The notes under the pieces were generated by a model. It was given only the letters and a program-made list of their open reading frames with translations. It was not told where the DNA came from and did no database searches. A stretch of DNA of 13,087 nt from Nitrospinota bacterium (GTDB lineage Bacteria; UBA8248), in NCBI GenBank assembly GCA_003506735.1, contig DNYS01000258.1:455-13541 (forward strand), read 5' to 3'. This document shows, one piece after another, positions 6,053 through 13,087 of this stretch; the stretch's first letter is position 1; every line of letters starts with the position of its first letter. The translations under genes and the position numbers were made by a program.

Positions 6053-6904
6053 ATGCATTTATTTCGCCAAATTGATGATTCGTTGTTTCAGGCCCCCCCC
6101 GGCTACGGAGGCCATTCCGAGGGCTTTCGGCGCGCGGATCTGATCGGGCGGGAGCAGGGATCTGTCCACATCGGCTTTTCGATTTCGGAGCTGGCGCCGG
6201 GCGGGGGAATTGATACCTGCGTTCATGCCTACGAGAAAGGGATTTTCATCACCGAGGGCGAGGTCGAACTCAACCGGGAGGGGAAACGCTTTCGGCTGAA
6301 AAAACACGACTACGCCCTCGTGCCCATGGGCACGGCCCACGCCATCCGGAATGCTGGAAGCCAGCCGACCCGGTGGGTCGAGAAGAGCGCCCCCCAGCCC
6401 AAGCCGCCGGGCGAATGGGAGGACACTTTCTTCCCGCCCGGGCTCGATTGGCCGGTGGAGACCCTGGCACCCGACCCGAAAAACCCCGCCTGCCGGATGA
6501 CCGGACATTTCGATAAAAGCCAGCTTCCTCCCCACCAGAGGGTGGATGAGTACATGTGGGGATGGTCTAAGAAAATGCTGATGGACCGCGCGTTCGGCAA
6601 CCAGCATTTCAACATGTTCATCATCGAGTTCGCCGAGGACGGGCAGACCAACGAGCACGAACACCCCTTCGAGGAGGCCTATCTGGTCATAGAGGGCGAG
6701 GTGACGTTCACCGCCGAGGGGGAGGAGTACGTCCTGACCCCGGGGACGATCGCGTGGTCCGGCGTCGGCTCGCCTCACGGAATTTACCTCAACCGGGGCG
6801 TCTCGTGCCTTTGGCTCGAAATCATGACGCCCCAGCCCCCCGCGCAAAACTGGAACCGCCGCCTCTCCACCTGGGACGATATCCGCGCCCGCCTGGGGGG
6901 GTGA
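6053..6904 (+). CDS. Bicupin protein, ureidoglycine aminohydrolase-like fold
   Basis: A 283-residue protein with two cupin domains. The N-terminal one (about 35-110) has H58, E61 and H96 in DTCVHAYEKGIFITEGEVEL and GTAHAIRN. The C-terminal one (about 180-262) has the fuller metal site: H202, H204, E208 and H242 in HEHPFEEAYLVIEGEV and PGTIAWSGVGSPHG. Two-domain cupins of this length with the better metal site in the C-terminal half include ureidoglycine aminohydrolases, but no other purine-catabolism gene is present, so I name only the fold. The ATG at 6053 has AAAGGA eight bases upstream. Its stop overlaps a possible GTG start of the ATP-grasp gene, so the two are probably translated together. 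Confidence 0.85.
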   Translation: MHLFRQIDDSLFQAPPGYGGHSEGFRRADLIGREQGSVHIGFSISELAPGGGIDTCVHAYEKGIFITEGEVELNREGKRFRLKKHDYALVPMGTAHAIRNAGSQPTRWVEKSAPQPKPPGEWEDTFFPPGLDWPVETLAPDPKNPACRMTGHFDKSQLPPHQRVDEYMWGWSKKMLMDRAFGNQHFNMFIIEFAEDGQTNEHEHPFEEAYLVIEGEVTFTAEGEEYVLTPGTIAWSGVGSPHGIYLNRGVSCLWLEIMTPQPPAQNWNRRLSTWDDIRARLGG

Positions 6905-6912
6905 GCGGAGTT

Positions 6913-8175
6913 ATGTCCCCCTCCCCCACGAAACGCGTCCTGCTCCTGATGACGACGAACACCTATCGCGCCTCGGCGTATCTGAGGGCGGCGGAGCGGG
7001 CGGGGGTGAGCGCCGTGGTGGGCACGGACCGGCCGGACGTTCTGGCCGGTATGAATCCGGGCGCCTCCCTGACGCTGGATTTTCACGAACCCGAAAAGGC
7101 GGCGGCGGATATCGCGCGGTTCGCGAAGGAGTTTTCCATCGACGCCGTGGTGGCGGTGGACGATGACGCCGTGATCGCCGGGGCAATGGCGGCCGGAGCG
7201 ATGGGGCTTCCGGCGCACACCGTCGAGGCCGCCCGCGCGACGCGGAGCAAGTACGAGCTCCGGAAAATCCTGGACGAGGAGGGGCTGCCCTCGCCCGGCT
7301 TCCGGCTGATGGCGGCGAATGACGATCCGGCGGCGCTCGCCGCTTCGGTGAATTACCCTTGCGTCCTCAAGCCCACCTTCCTCGCCGGGAGCCAGGGGGT
7401 CATCCGCGCGAACGATGAGGAAGAGTTCGCCGCCGCCTACCGGCGCATCGGAAAAATCCTGGACGATGCCGGTACGAAGGAGCGCGGGGGGGCAGAGAGC
7501 GGCTCTATCCTGACCGAGGATTACGTTCCGGGCCGGGAGGCCGCGCTGGAAGGCCTCGCCGCCGGAGGCCGACTCCACGTACTCGCCATCTTCGATAAGC
7601 CCGACCCGATGGAAGGGCCGTTTTTCGAGGAGACGATTTACGTCACGCCCTCGCGCCTCCCCGAAAAAATACAAGAAGAGATTGTCCGCGTTACCGAGCG
7701 CGCCGCCAGGGCGATCGGATTAAAAGACGGGCCGGTACACGCCGAGGTGCGCGTGAACGATGGGGGGGTATGGGTGATCGACGTGGCGAGCCGCACCATC
7801 GGCGGCAATTGCGCGGCCGCGCTCGAATTCGGGGACGGGGCCTCGCTGGAGGAGTTGATCCTCGCGAATGCCCTCGAGCTGGAGCCGCCGTCCCTGACAC
7901 GGGAGAGTCCGGCCTCGGGCGTGATGATGATCCCCATTCCGGGGCGGGGAATCCTCCGCGGGGTGGAGGGGATGGATGCCGCGCTCGCGGTCCCGGGCAT
8001 CCGGTCCATCGACATCGGTATCCACGCGGGCGGGGCCGTCGTCCCCCTGCCCGAGGGAAACCGCTATCTCGGCTTTATCTTCGCCAGGAGGGAGACACCC
8101 GGGGAGGCCGAGGAGGCGCTTCGCCGCGCGCACGAACACCTCCGGTTCCGGATCGATTCAGAAGGAGCAGTTTAA
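6913..8175 (+). CDS. ATP-grasp domain protein (probable carboxylate-amine or amino acid ligase)
   Basis: A 420-residue ATP-grasp enzyme. A Rossmann-like N-terminal domain (1-105) is followed by the ATP-grasp core: K113 in RSKYELRKIL, K153 in PCVLKPTFLAGSQGV with its glycine-rich loop, TEDYVPGREAALEG (201-214), HAEVRV (276-281) and VIDVASRTIGGN (288-299). The C-terminal domain has GVMMIPIPGRGILRGVEG and LPEGNRYLGFIFAR. Such enzymes activate a carboxylate as acyl-phosphate and join it to an amine or thiol; the substrate is unknown. The usual EIN metal motif reads D290-V-A292, so a normal asparagine ligand is replaced. I chose ATG 6913, but in-frame GTG 6901 overlaps the bicupin stop (GTGA) and is plausible, because GGAG is only two bases from 6913. 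Confidence 0.87.
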   Translation: MSPSPTKRVLLLMTTNTYRASAYLRAAERAGVSAVVGTDRPDVLAGMNPGASLTLDFHEPEKAAADIARFAKEFSIDAVVAVDDDAVIAGAMAAGAMGLPAHTVEAARATRSKYELRKILDEEGLPSPGFRLMAANDDPAALAASVNYPCVLKPTFLAGSQGVIRANDEEEFAAAYRRIGKILDDAGTKERGGAESGSILTEDYVPGREAALEGLAAGGRLHVLAIFDKPDPMEGPFFEETIYVTPSRLPEKIQEEIVRVTERAARAIGLKDGPVHAEVRVNDGGVWVIDVASRTIGGNCAAALEFGDGASLEELILANALELEPPSLTRESPASGVMMIPIPGRGILRGVEGMDAALAVPGIRSIDIGIHAGGAVVPLPEGNRYLGFIFARRETPGEAEEALRRAHEHLRFRIDSEGAV

Positions 8176-8244
8176 AAATCGCCAATAACGGACACGGCGA
8201 TCATACGGGTCAAAACTCACCACCCTTGAGCAATCTCAACGATC

Positions 8245-8274
8245 AATAAAAAGGGCCGGCCCGAAGGCCGGCCC
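8245..8274 (-). terminator. Rho-independent terminator of nfuA
   Basis: On the minus strand a perfect 9-bp stem, GGGCCGGCC with GGCCGGCCC (8253-8261 and 8266-8274), closes a four-base loop. It is followed by TTTTTATT, 20 bp after the nfuA stop. On the plus strand the run is A-rich before the hairpin and no T-run follows, so it should terminate the minus-strand operon; it may slow plus-strand transcription from the ATP-grasp gene. Confidence 0.9.
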
Positions 8275-8293
8275 AATCCGTGAAGGTCCGGAA

Positions 8294-8842
8294 TTATTTC
8301 TTGGTCTGCTCGTAGTAGGGGTTCTGGCCCGAGGCATGGTCGGTGGTGTCCACCACTTCGAGTTCGGGGTCGAGCTGTTTGAGACGCGCCTCGACGCCGG
8401 ATTTGAGGGTAACGTCGGCCATGCCGCAGCCGGCGCATCCGCCGCCCATCTGGATGAAGACCCGCTTCCCCTCCACATCGAGAATATTGATGACGCCGCC
8501 GTGAGAGGCCACCGCCGGGTTGATCTCGTTGTCGATAATCTCCTGAAGCTGTTTGAGAAGAGACTCCTCGCCCTCCACGCGGGCACGCGTAATCTTGAAG
8601 CCGCTCGTGGGACCTTCGCTGATGAAGTCGATCTCGGCCACCTCGGCGCGGGAGAGGTGCTCCACGGGCGCGAATATGCCGATATCGTCGTGTGGGATCT
8701 TTTCAAAATTACCGGCGTCCTCCTCCTTCACCAGATCGAGCTTGTATCCGCCTTCAAAGCTGACGAGGATGCCAGCGAACTCGCCGCCATGCTGCTCCAT
8801 GATTTCCTTCACCTTGCTTATCGCACCCTCGGTGATTTTCAT
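8294..8842 (-). CDS. nfuA: Fe-S biogenesis protein NfuA
   Basis: A 182-residue protein with the NfuA arrangement: a degenerate A-type (IscA-like) domain at about 1-90 with no cysteines, then a NifU C-terminal domain at about 95-165. The latter carries the cluster-binding C136 and C139 in QMGGGCAGCGMADVTLKSGV, preceded by INPAVASHGG. The C-terminus SGQNPYY resembles the end of enteric NfuA. These proteins bind a [4Fe-4S] cluster at the dimer interface and deliver it to target apoproteins. ATG 8842 has GGAG nine bases upstream. It is the last gene on the minus strand before the terminator and appears to have its own promoter at 8917-8944. Confidence 0.93.
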   Translation of the reverse strand: MKITEGAISKVKEIMEQHGGEFAGILVSFEGGYKLDLVKEEDAGNFEKIPHDDIGIFAPVEHLSRAEVAEIDFISEGPTSGFKITRARVEGEESLLKQLQEIIDNEINPAVASHGGVINILDVEGKRVFIQMGGGCAGCGMADVTLKSGVEARLKQLDPELEVVDTTDHASGQNPYYEQTKK

Positions 8843-8916
8843 TTAAGTAGCTCCAGGAAATGGGTCGATGACCGGCCAAAATGGCCCGGCGAATAATCAG
8901 ACTAAATTCATCCAAA

Positions 8917-8944
8917 ATAATATCACGCTCCCCCAAAAAGGCAA
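8917..8944 (-). promoter_or_regulatory. Likely nfuA promoter
   Basis: On the minus strand TTGCCT (8944-8939) and TATTAT (8922-8917) are separated by 16 bases. They lie about 75 bp upstream of the nfuA ATG, in AT-rich sequence that stands out from the GC-rich surroundings. I see no recognisable IscR box. Confidence 0.55.
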
Positions 8945-8986
8945 TCAGAAGGGGGACGCTTCCAGGGCCGCTCGCCGGGGCCGCGA

Positions 8987-9025
8987 GTAAGCGCCTAACT
9001 CGTTCATTATCAATTAACTGCTTAC
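8987..9025. repeat. Imperfect inverted repeat at the end of the response-regulator frame
   Basis: GTAAGC at 8987-8992 and GCTTAC at 9020-9025 are exact complements, with a further three pairs (TAA and TTA) inside after a three-base mismatch. The repeat spans the regulator's terminal stop codon. It lacks a T-run and is weak as a terminator; it could be a processing or protein-binding site, or chance. Confidence 0.3.
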
Positions 9026-9390
9026 CCCCCCTCCCCCAGCTGGCGGCCGATGCGCCGCAAGAGCTCGGCCACCTCGAAGGGTTTGACGATGAAATCCTTG
9101 GCGCCGGCCCCCACACATTTGCGCACCGTTTAGGGATCTCCCTTGACGGTCAGCATGATGGTGGGCGGGAGCGAAGGCATGGTTGTCTTGAGGTGCGTCA
9201 AAACCTCAAGACCCGTCAATTTTGGCATGTCGTAGTCCAGAACGATCAGGTCGAAGGCGTGATTCCGGGTCAGATCACAGGCCCGCTCCCCGTCGACCGC
9301 CGTTATGACTTCGTGTCCTTGGGCCAAAAGCGCGTCCACGACCAGCGGCAGGAGCATTTCATCGTCATCGGCGAGCAGGATAAGCGCCAC
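9022..9390 (-). pseudogene. CheY-like response regulator interrupted by an in-frame TAA
   Basis: A stand-alone receiver domain of about 122 codons, split by TAA at 9132-9130. The first 86 residues hold the acidic pair D8/D9 (LLADDDE), the phosphoacceptor D52 (IVLDYDMPKLTG) and T81 (IMLTVKG). After the stop the same frame continues without a shift through KCVGAGAKDFIVKPFEVAELLRRI to a natural TAA at 9024-9022, including the conserved K103 in VKPF. The stop sits where the family normally has a polar residue, so one base change from GAA, AAA or CAA would explain it. The 86-residue product would lack the last helices and strand and the essential lysine. GTG 9390 has GAGG eight bases upstream. It lies 14 bp after the zinc dehydrogenase in the operon. 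Confidence 0.88.
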
Positions 9391-9404
9391 CTCGGCACCT
9401 CTCT

Positions 9405-10481
9405 TTAAAGGCCGGAATCCGGGTTCGGCTCGACAACGACCTTGAGCGCCCCGCCGGTGCGGTTCCGAAAGGTTTCCATGGCGGCGGTAAACTCGGTCAG
9501 CGGGAACCGGTGGGTCACGAGCTCGGCCAGCCGGAGCGCTCCGCTCTCGGTGAGCGCGAGGACCTCGGGAAGGCAGTTCGGCGCGGCACGCGAGCCCACG
9601 ACCTCGATCTCATCGAGAACGAACCGCCGGAGGGGCAGGGGCGCATCCTCCTGGGTGATCCCGCCCACGACGACGCGCCCGCCCTTTTTGATCATCTCTA
9701 CGGCCTGGACGATGGTCCCGGCCGTTCCTGCGCATTCGAGCACAACGTCGGGCCCGATGCCGCCGGTGGCCTCCTTGACGTATTCCATCACGTCCCGCGC
9801 GTTCACGTCCACGGTCTCGTAGCCGAACTCTTTGGCCTTCTCGAGGCGGCTTCCCCGGCCGGCGACGATGACCCGGCCCGCGCCCAGGGCACTCGCGCAC
9901 TGGTAGGCAATCGAGCCGACCGCGCCGGGGCCGATGACGACCACCGTGTCGCCCGCCTCGATGTTTCCCCGCTTGGCGATGTGGAGGGCGATGCCCGCCG
10001 TGTCGAGCAGGGAGGCGGCCGGCATGTCGAAGCTGTCCGGCAAATGGACGAGGGAGCGGACGTTGGCGTTGATGTACTGGGCATAGGCCCCCGGAGCGGT
10101 CATGCCGTATTGCCGGTGGCCGGCCTCCATGTTCCCGTAATTGAGGCAGAGGTTGTAGCGCCCCTTCATGCAGTTGCGGCAAAGGCCGCAGCCGACGGCG
10201 GAGCTTCCGGCCACCCGGTCGCCGGGCGCGAAGGCCGAGACTCCCGGCCCCACCGCCTCGACCGTCCCCGCCCACTCGTGGCCAATGATGAACGGCCATT
10301 CCGGCGGCCACATCGGGAAAAATTTTCCGGACATGATGCCGATATCCGTCCCGCAGATGGCGACCGCCCCGACGCGGCAAAGCGCCTCGGCCGGTCCGAT
10401 TTCGGGAACGGGTATATCATTCTGAAACTCGTATTCGTCCGGCCCGAGGAGGACAACCGCCTCCATGGTCTCTCCGGGCAT
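9405..10481 (-). CDS. Zinc-dependent alcohol dehydrogenase (medium-chain dehydrogenase/reductase)
   Basis: A 358-residue medium-chain dehydrogenase. The catalytic zinc site is C43 (AICGTD), H68 and E69 (IIGHEWAGTVEAVGPGV), with D160 where the third ligand usually falls. The structural zinc has all four cysteines, C98, C101, C104 and C112 (GCGLCRNCMKGRYNLC). The coenzyme loop is GPGAVG (184-189), followed by AGRGSRLEKA, which lacks the acidic residue typical of NAD-specific enzymes. The overall style is that of sorbitol, threonine or galactitol dehydrogenases acting on polyols or related secondary alcohols; the substrate is not determined. ATG 10481 has AAGGAGG five bases upstream. It is 46 bp after the bicupin gene and 14 bp before the regulator, in one operon. 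Confidence 0.93.
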   Translation of the reverse strand: MPGETMEAVVLLGPDEYEFQNDIPVPEIGPAEALCRVGAVAICGTDIGIMSGKFFPMWPPEWPFIIGHEWAGTVEAVGPGVSAFAPGDRVAGSSAVGCGLCRNCMKGRYNLCLNYGNMEAGHRQYGMTAPGAYAQYINANVRSLVHLPDSFDMPAASLLDTAGIALHIAKRGNIEAGDTVVVIGPGAVGSIAYQCASALGAGRVIVAGRGSRLEKAKEFGYETVDVNARDVMEYVKEATGGIGPDVVLECAGTAGTIVQAVEMIKKGGRVVVGGITQEDAPLPLRRFVLDEIEVVGSRAAPNCLPEVLALTESGALRLAELVTHRFPLTEFTAAMETFRNRTGGALKVVVEPNPDSGL

Positions 10482-10527
10482 TTCGGCCTCCTTCTCTTTC
10501 GGGCTCTTTCGGGCGAAACCCGCCTTC

Positions 10528-11385
10528 CTAAAGCGGTGTCCGCGCCAGAATATCCTCTTCCGTCACGTCGCCCATGTAAACGTAGCCCGTCTCCTCGACG
10601 CTTCCCGAGCCGATGTACATGCCCACCGCCTCGACGGGCTCAGTCTCACTCAGGTTGTGAAGCCAGTGCTCGACCCCCTTGGGGATGTAGTGAAAATGCC
10701 CGCCGCGCACCTCGACGCGGTCGGGCCCCGCCCCGGCGAGGCCGTGGCCGCTGATGATGTAGTAAATTTCCTCGCAGTTGTCGTGACGGTGTTTTTTGTG
10801 GACGGTGCCCGGGAAAAAGCGCGCCCGGAAGAGCGTGGTCGAGCTTCCGTTGTGGGTTCCGATGGGGATTCGGAAGTCGGTGATCAACCAACCCTTCCCC
10901 TCGTCCATTTTCTCCTGGGGAACGTCGTCCAGATGAACGAGAATGCCCTCGCTGAAGCCCTCGCGCGGCATGGCGAGGTCTTCTTCGGTTACGTCGCCGC
11001 GGAACTGATAACCCGAATCCTCGACGCTCCCCGCCCCGACGTAGAAGCCGACGACCAGCGCCTCCTCGTCCTTCGTTTCGTTGTGGAAAAAATGCTCCGC
11101 GCCCGCCGGCATGAGGCGGCAGTGCCCGGCCCGGACCTCGGCCCGCTCCGAGCCCTGGCCCACGACGCCGTTTCCGCTCAGGTAGACGGCGATCTCGTCG
11201 CAGTTCGTATGAAGGTGTTTTTTGTGGGTGGAGCCGGGCCGGAAAATCGAATGAAACACGCAGGTCGAGCTTCCGCACGCCTTCGTGATCGGCAGGCGGA
11301 ACTCCGAGATCGCCCAGCCCTCGCCTTCGTTCATGTTCTCGGGTTTCACATCGTCGATATGGATAAGGGGATATTGAAGTGCCAT
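10528..11385 (-). CDS. Bicupin protein with two complete metal sites (paralogue 1)
   Basis: A 285-residue protein made of two similar units of about 140 residues. Each opens with a P-x-x-H-x-D-D-V-like strand and a GW, carries a cupin core, and ends in GDVTEED. Unit 1 has H57, H59, E64 and H98; unit 2 has H199, H201, E206 and H240 (HKKHRHDNCEEIYYI and IPKGVEHWLHNLS). Both units therefore keep a full metal set. The domain is of the single-barrel cupin type used by dioxygenases, isomerases and sugar-binding enzymes; the reaction is unknown. It is clearly a paralogue of the next gene upstream in the operon (11415-12287), with shared segments such as SGHGLAGAGPDRVEV. ATG 11385 has GAGGAA a few bases upstream. 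Confidence 0.87.
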   Translation of the reverse strand: MALQYPLIHIDDVKPENMNEGEGWAISEFRLPITKACGSSTCVFHSIFRPGSTHKKHLHTNCDEIAVYLSGNGVVGQGSERAEVRAGHCRLMPAGAEHFFHNETKDEEALVVGFYVGAGSVEDSGYQFRGDVTEEDLAMPREGFSEGILVHLDDVPQEKMDEGKGWLITDFRIPIGTHNGSSTTLFRARFFPGTVHKKHRHDNCEEIYYIISGHGLAGAGPDRVEVRGGHFHYIPKGVEHWLHNLSETEPVEAVGMYIGSGSVEETGYVYMGDVTEEDILARTPL

Positions 11386-11414
11386 CGCGAATTTCCTCTT
11401 ATAAAAGATGCGCT

Positions 11415-12287
11415 TTACAGCTTGCCCGTCCTCGGGGCGTTGATGTCTTCCTCCGTCACGGGGCCGTTATAGGCGAAGCCGCTCTCGTCCAGCCCGCCGA
11501 CCCCGATGTACCAGCCGGGAGCGACGAGGTCTTCGGTATCGCTCAGGTTCGCAAGCCAATGCTCACACCCGGCGGGAATGTAGTGAACGTCCCCCTCGAC
11601 CAGTTCACCCCGGTCGGCGCCCACCCCCGCCAGCCCGCGTCCTTTGAGGATATAGCAGATCTCCTCGCAGCGATCGTGGCGGTGCTTCATGTGGACGGTA
11701 TGAGGGCCGAAATAGCCCAGCATCCAGCATGAACCCGCACCGTGGCTCCGGTTCAGGGGCTCGCAAAAATAATCCTGCGTCCAGCCCTCATCCTTGGACA
11801 CCTTCACCATGGGAACGGCGTCCTGGTGAACCAGGGGATATTGGAGCCGGCCGGTATCGAGCGTGCGCGGGGCGTTCATGTCCTCCTCAGTCACCCCGCC
11901 CAGGTGAACACAGCCCGTGGCCCCGAGGCTGGGGGCGCGGTCGTATAGGCCGATGATAATGAGGGGATCGTTCCGGCTCAGGTTGACGAGCCAGTGCTCC
12001 ACCCCCTTGGGGATTAGATGGTAGTGGCCTGGATGGACCTCCACCCGGTCCGGGCCCGCTCCGGCGAGGCCGTGCCCGCTGAGGATGTAATACTGCTCAT
12101 CGCAGTTATCGAGGCGGTGCCGATGGTGGACAGCGTTCGGCGCTAGGATCTGGTGGAACATGGTGGACGAGCAGCCCTGTTTTTCGTCGAGAACGACCCG
12201 GAACTCGCCCTCCGGCCAGCCCTTGCTCTCGTCCAACTTCTCCGGAGTCAGGCCGCCGATGCGAATGTATGGATGCTGAAATGCCAT
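11415..12287 (-). CDS. Bicupin protein with one altered metal site (paralogue 2)
   Basis: A 290-residue protein with two cupin units homologous to those in the adjacent gene. Unit 2 keeps a full set of ligands: H202, H204, E209 and H243 (HMKHRHDRCEE and IPAGCEHWLANLS). Unit 1 has H57, E64 and H98, but the second histidine of the HxH is L59 (HHRHRLDNCDEQYY), so its metal site is probably weakened or lost. Each unit ends in VTEED(M/I)NAPRT. The function is unknown; it may form a mixed complex with, or act on the same pathway as, its neighbour. ATG 12287 follows GGGGA by seven bases, and the gene lies 12 bp after the hydrolase gene and 29 bp before paralogue 1. Confidence 0.87.
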   Translation of the reverse strand: MAFQHPYIRIGGLTPEKLDESKGWPEGEFRVVLDEKQGCSSTMFHQILAPNAVHHRHRLDNCDEQYYILSGHGLAGAGPDRVEVHPGHYHLIPKGVEHWLVNLSRNDPLIIIGLYDRAPSLGATGCVHLGGVTEEDMNAPRTLDTGRLQYPLVHQDAVPMVKVSKDEGWTQDYFCEPLNRSHGAGSCWMLGYFGPHTVHMKHRHDRCEEICYILKGRGLAGVGADRGELVEGDVHYIPAGCEHWLANLSDTEDLVAPGWYIGVGGLDESGFAYNGPVTEEDINAPRTGKL

Positions 12288-12299
12288 GGAAAATCCCCG

Positions 12300-13087
12300 C
12301 TAGTTGGACGGCGTATCCTTCTGCTTCAGCGCTACGACTTTCTGAATCCACAGCGCGGCATCGGAGGCGGCGGCATCGGGTGCCTCCCGGTGTCCCGAAT
12401 CCACTTCGATGAATTTATTCATCGGATGATCGGGAACCCAGGAAAAAGCGCCCCCATTCTTGAACCGCTCGTTCTTGGCAACCGCCATGAACAACGGGAT
12501 GCCTTTTTTTATTTTCATCGCATTCAGTGACATCACCGCAGGCCCTTCGGGATCGAAGTAACTTACATAAATTCGAGCCGTCACGAATATATCCGCCGTT
12601 GTCCCCTGGTTTTTATCGGGAAACGTTCCGATTTCATCGCCTTTTCCCTCTTTCATCATGGCCTTCGCTCTTTTGACATCAGGCCAGAAGTTAAAATTTT
12701 CCGGCACATGACCGGGAGCGATGCCGAGCACTCCACTTATACCGCCATGATATGCCGCGTACCCGATGGCCGCGTTGGCGCCGATGCTATGTCCTCCGAC
12801 AAAGATATATCTGGCGCCCGAATCGCGCAGGGACCGCACCGCTTTCTTAATCTCCAACAAGGCGTCCTGATAGGTCGCATTATATCCTCTCGCCCCGGAC
12901 CACGGCATTTCGGGCGACACGACTTGGTACCCCTCCAAAATCAATGCCCCAAGCAATTCGGTGATATTTCTGCCGGGATTTCCGCCCTTGCCGTGCATAA
13001 ACACGACACCCACCTTCGACGCATCGATTTTGGGGCTGGAAGGGCCTCCCGCCGATATGGCTTTGCAACCGGCCAGGAACACAAAAA
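12300..13087 (-). CDS. Alpha/beta hydrolase lipoprotein, N-terminus beyond the window
   Basis: An open frame reaching the right edge, with about 260 residues visible. It begins in a lipobox (FLAGC), so the signal peptide probably lies just outside and the mature protein would be lipid-anchored at its cysteine; GTG 13082 is not a convincing start. The hydrolase fold shows MHGKGGNPGRN (oxyanion region, about 29-39), the nucleophile elbow GGHSIGAN with S99, and H231 in VDSGHREAP. The acid of the triad is not certain. The substrate is unknown; the style is close to dienelactone-hydrolase or small esterase families. Base composition is visibly poorer in GC than the neighbours (several lines near 45-50%), hinting at a separate origin, yet it lies 12 bp from the bicupin gene in the same operon. 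Confidence 0.82.
   Translation of the reverse strand, partial: FVFLAGCKAISAGGPSSPKIDASKVGVVFMHGKGGNPGRNITELLGALILEGYQVVSPEMPWSGARGYNATYQDALLEIKKAVRSLRDSGARYIFVGGHSIGANAAIGYAAYHGGISGVLGIAPGHVPENFNFWPDVKRAKAMMKEGKGDEIGTFPDKNQGTTADIFVTARIYVSYFDPEGPAVMSLNAMKIKKGIPLFMAVAKNERFKNGGAFSWVPDHPMNKFIEVDSGHREAPDAAASDAALWIQKVVALKQKDTPSN

Noticed and set aside
8176..8252. Possible terminator for the plus-strand ATP-grasp gene.
   Set aside because: The hairpin at 8253-8274 has its T-run only in the minus-strand direction, and no other stem with a T-run follows the ATP-grasp stop.
9130..9132. Recoding of the stop in the response regulator (selenocysteine or pyrrolysine).
   Set aside because: The codon is TAA, not TGA or TAG, and receiver domains need no such residue there; a nonsense change is simpler.
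9510..10754. A 414-codon plus-strand frame opposite the zinc dehydrogenase.
   Set aside because: The minus-strand frame carries complete zinc and coenzyme motifs and a strong ribosome binding site; the plus-strand frame is a compositional shadow.
10465..11472. A 335-codon plus-strand frame opposite the first bicupin.
   Set aside because: It mirrors the cupin codons of the minus strand and has no start signal or family motif of its own.

Overview
The window looks like chromosomal DNA of a GC-rich Gram-negative bacterium. The partial arabinose-5-phosphate isomerase at the left edge implies Kdo/LPS synthesis, and the right edge encodes a lipoprotein. The order yebC-ruvC-ruvA-ruvB-DUF2905 is seen in deltaproteobacteria-like and related deep lineages, and the RuvA sequence is divergent. 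I cannot place the organism more precisely from sequence alone.

Layout. (1) 1-499, minus: 5' part of a kdsD/kpsF-type gene. (2) 742-4028, plus: a compact operon of yebC, ruvC, ruvA, ruvB and a DUF2905 membrane protein, for Holliday-junction processing. (3) 4123-8175, plus: an accessory metabolic stretch with an SDR dehydrogenase, a NIPSNAP-family protein, a higBA toxin-antitoxin pair, a 3' fragment of a second SDR gene, a bicupin and an ATP-grasp ligase. (4) 8245-13087, minus: a convergent set transcribed right to left: lipoprotein alpha/beta hydrolase, two paralogous bicupins, a zinc alcohol dehydrogenase, a response regulator broken by an in-frame stop, then nfuA with its own likely promoter and a strong terminator.

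How the parts fit. The ruv operon and nfuA are housekeeping genes. The genes between and beyond them (SDR, zinc dehydrogenase, three bicupins with six cupin domains, ATP-grasp ligase, hydrolase) resemble an uncharacterised small-molecule pathway on two facing operons; the substrate cannot be read from the sequence. The most unusual structure is a 116-bp direct repeat (4801-4916 and 5911-6026, 112/116 identical). It copies the 3' end of the SDR gene and brackets the NIPSNAP gene and higBA, so recombination between the copies would remove those genes and leave an intact SDR gene. Other notable points are a premature TAA in an otherwise intact response regulator, a higB promoter/operator that predicts a leaderless toxin mRNA, and a missing metal-ligand histidine in one of the four related cupin domains.
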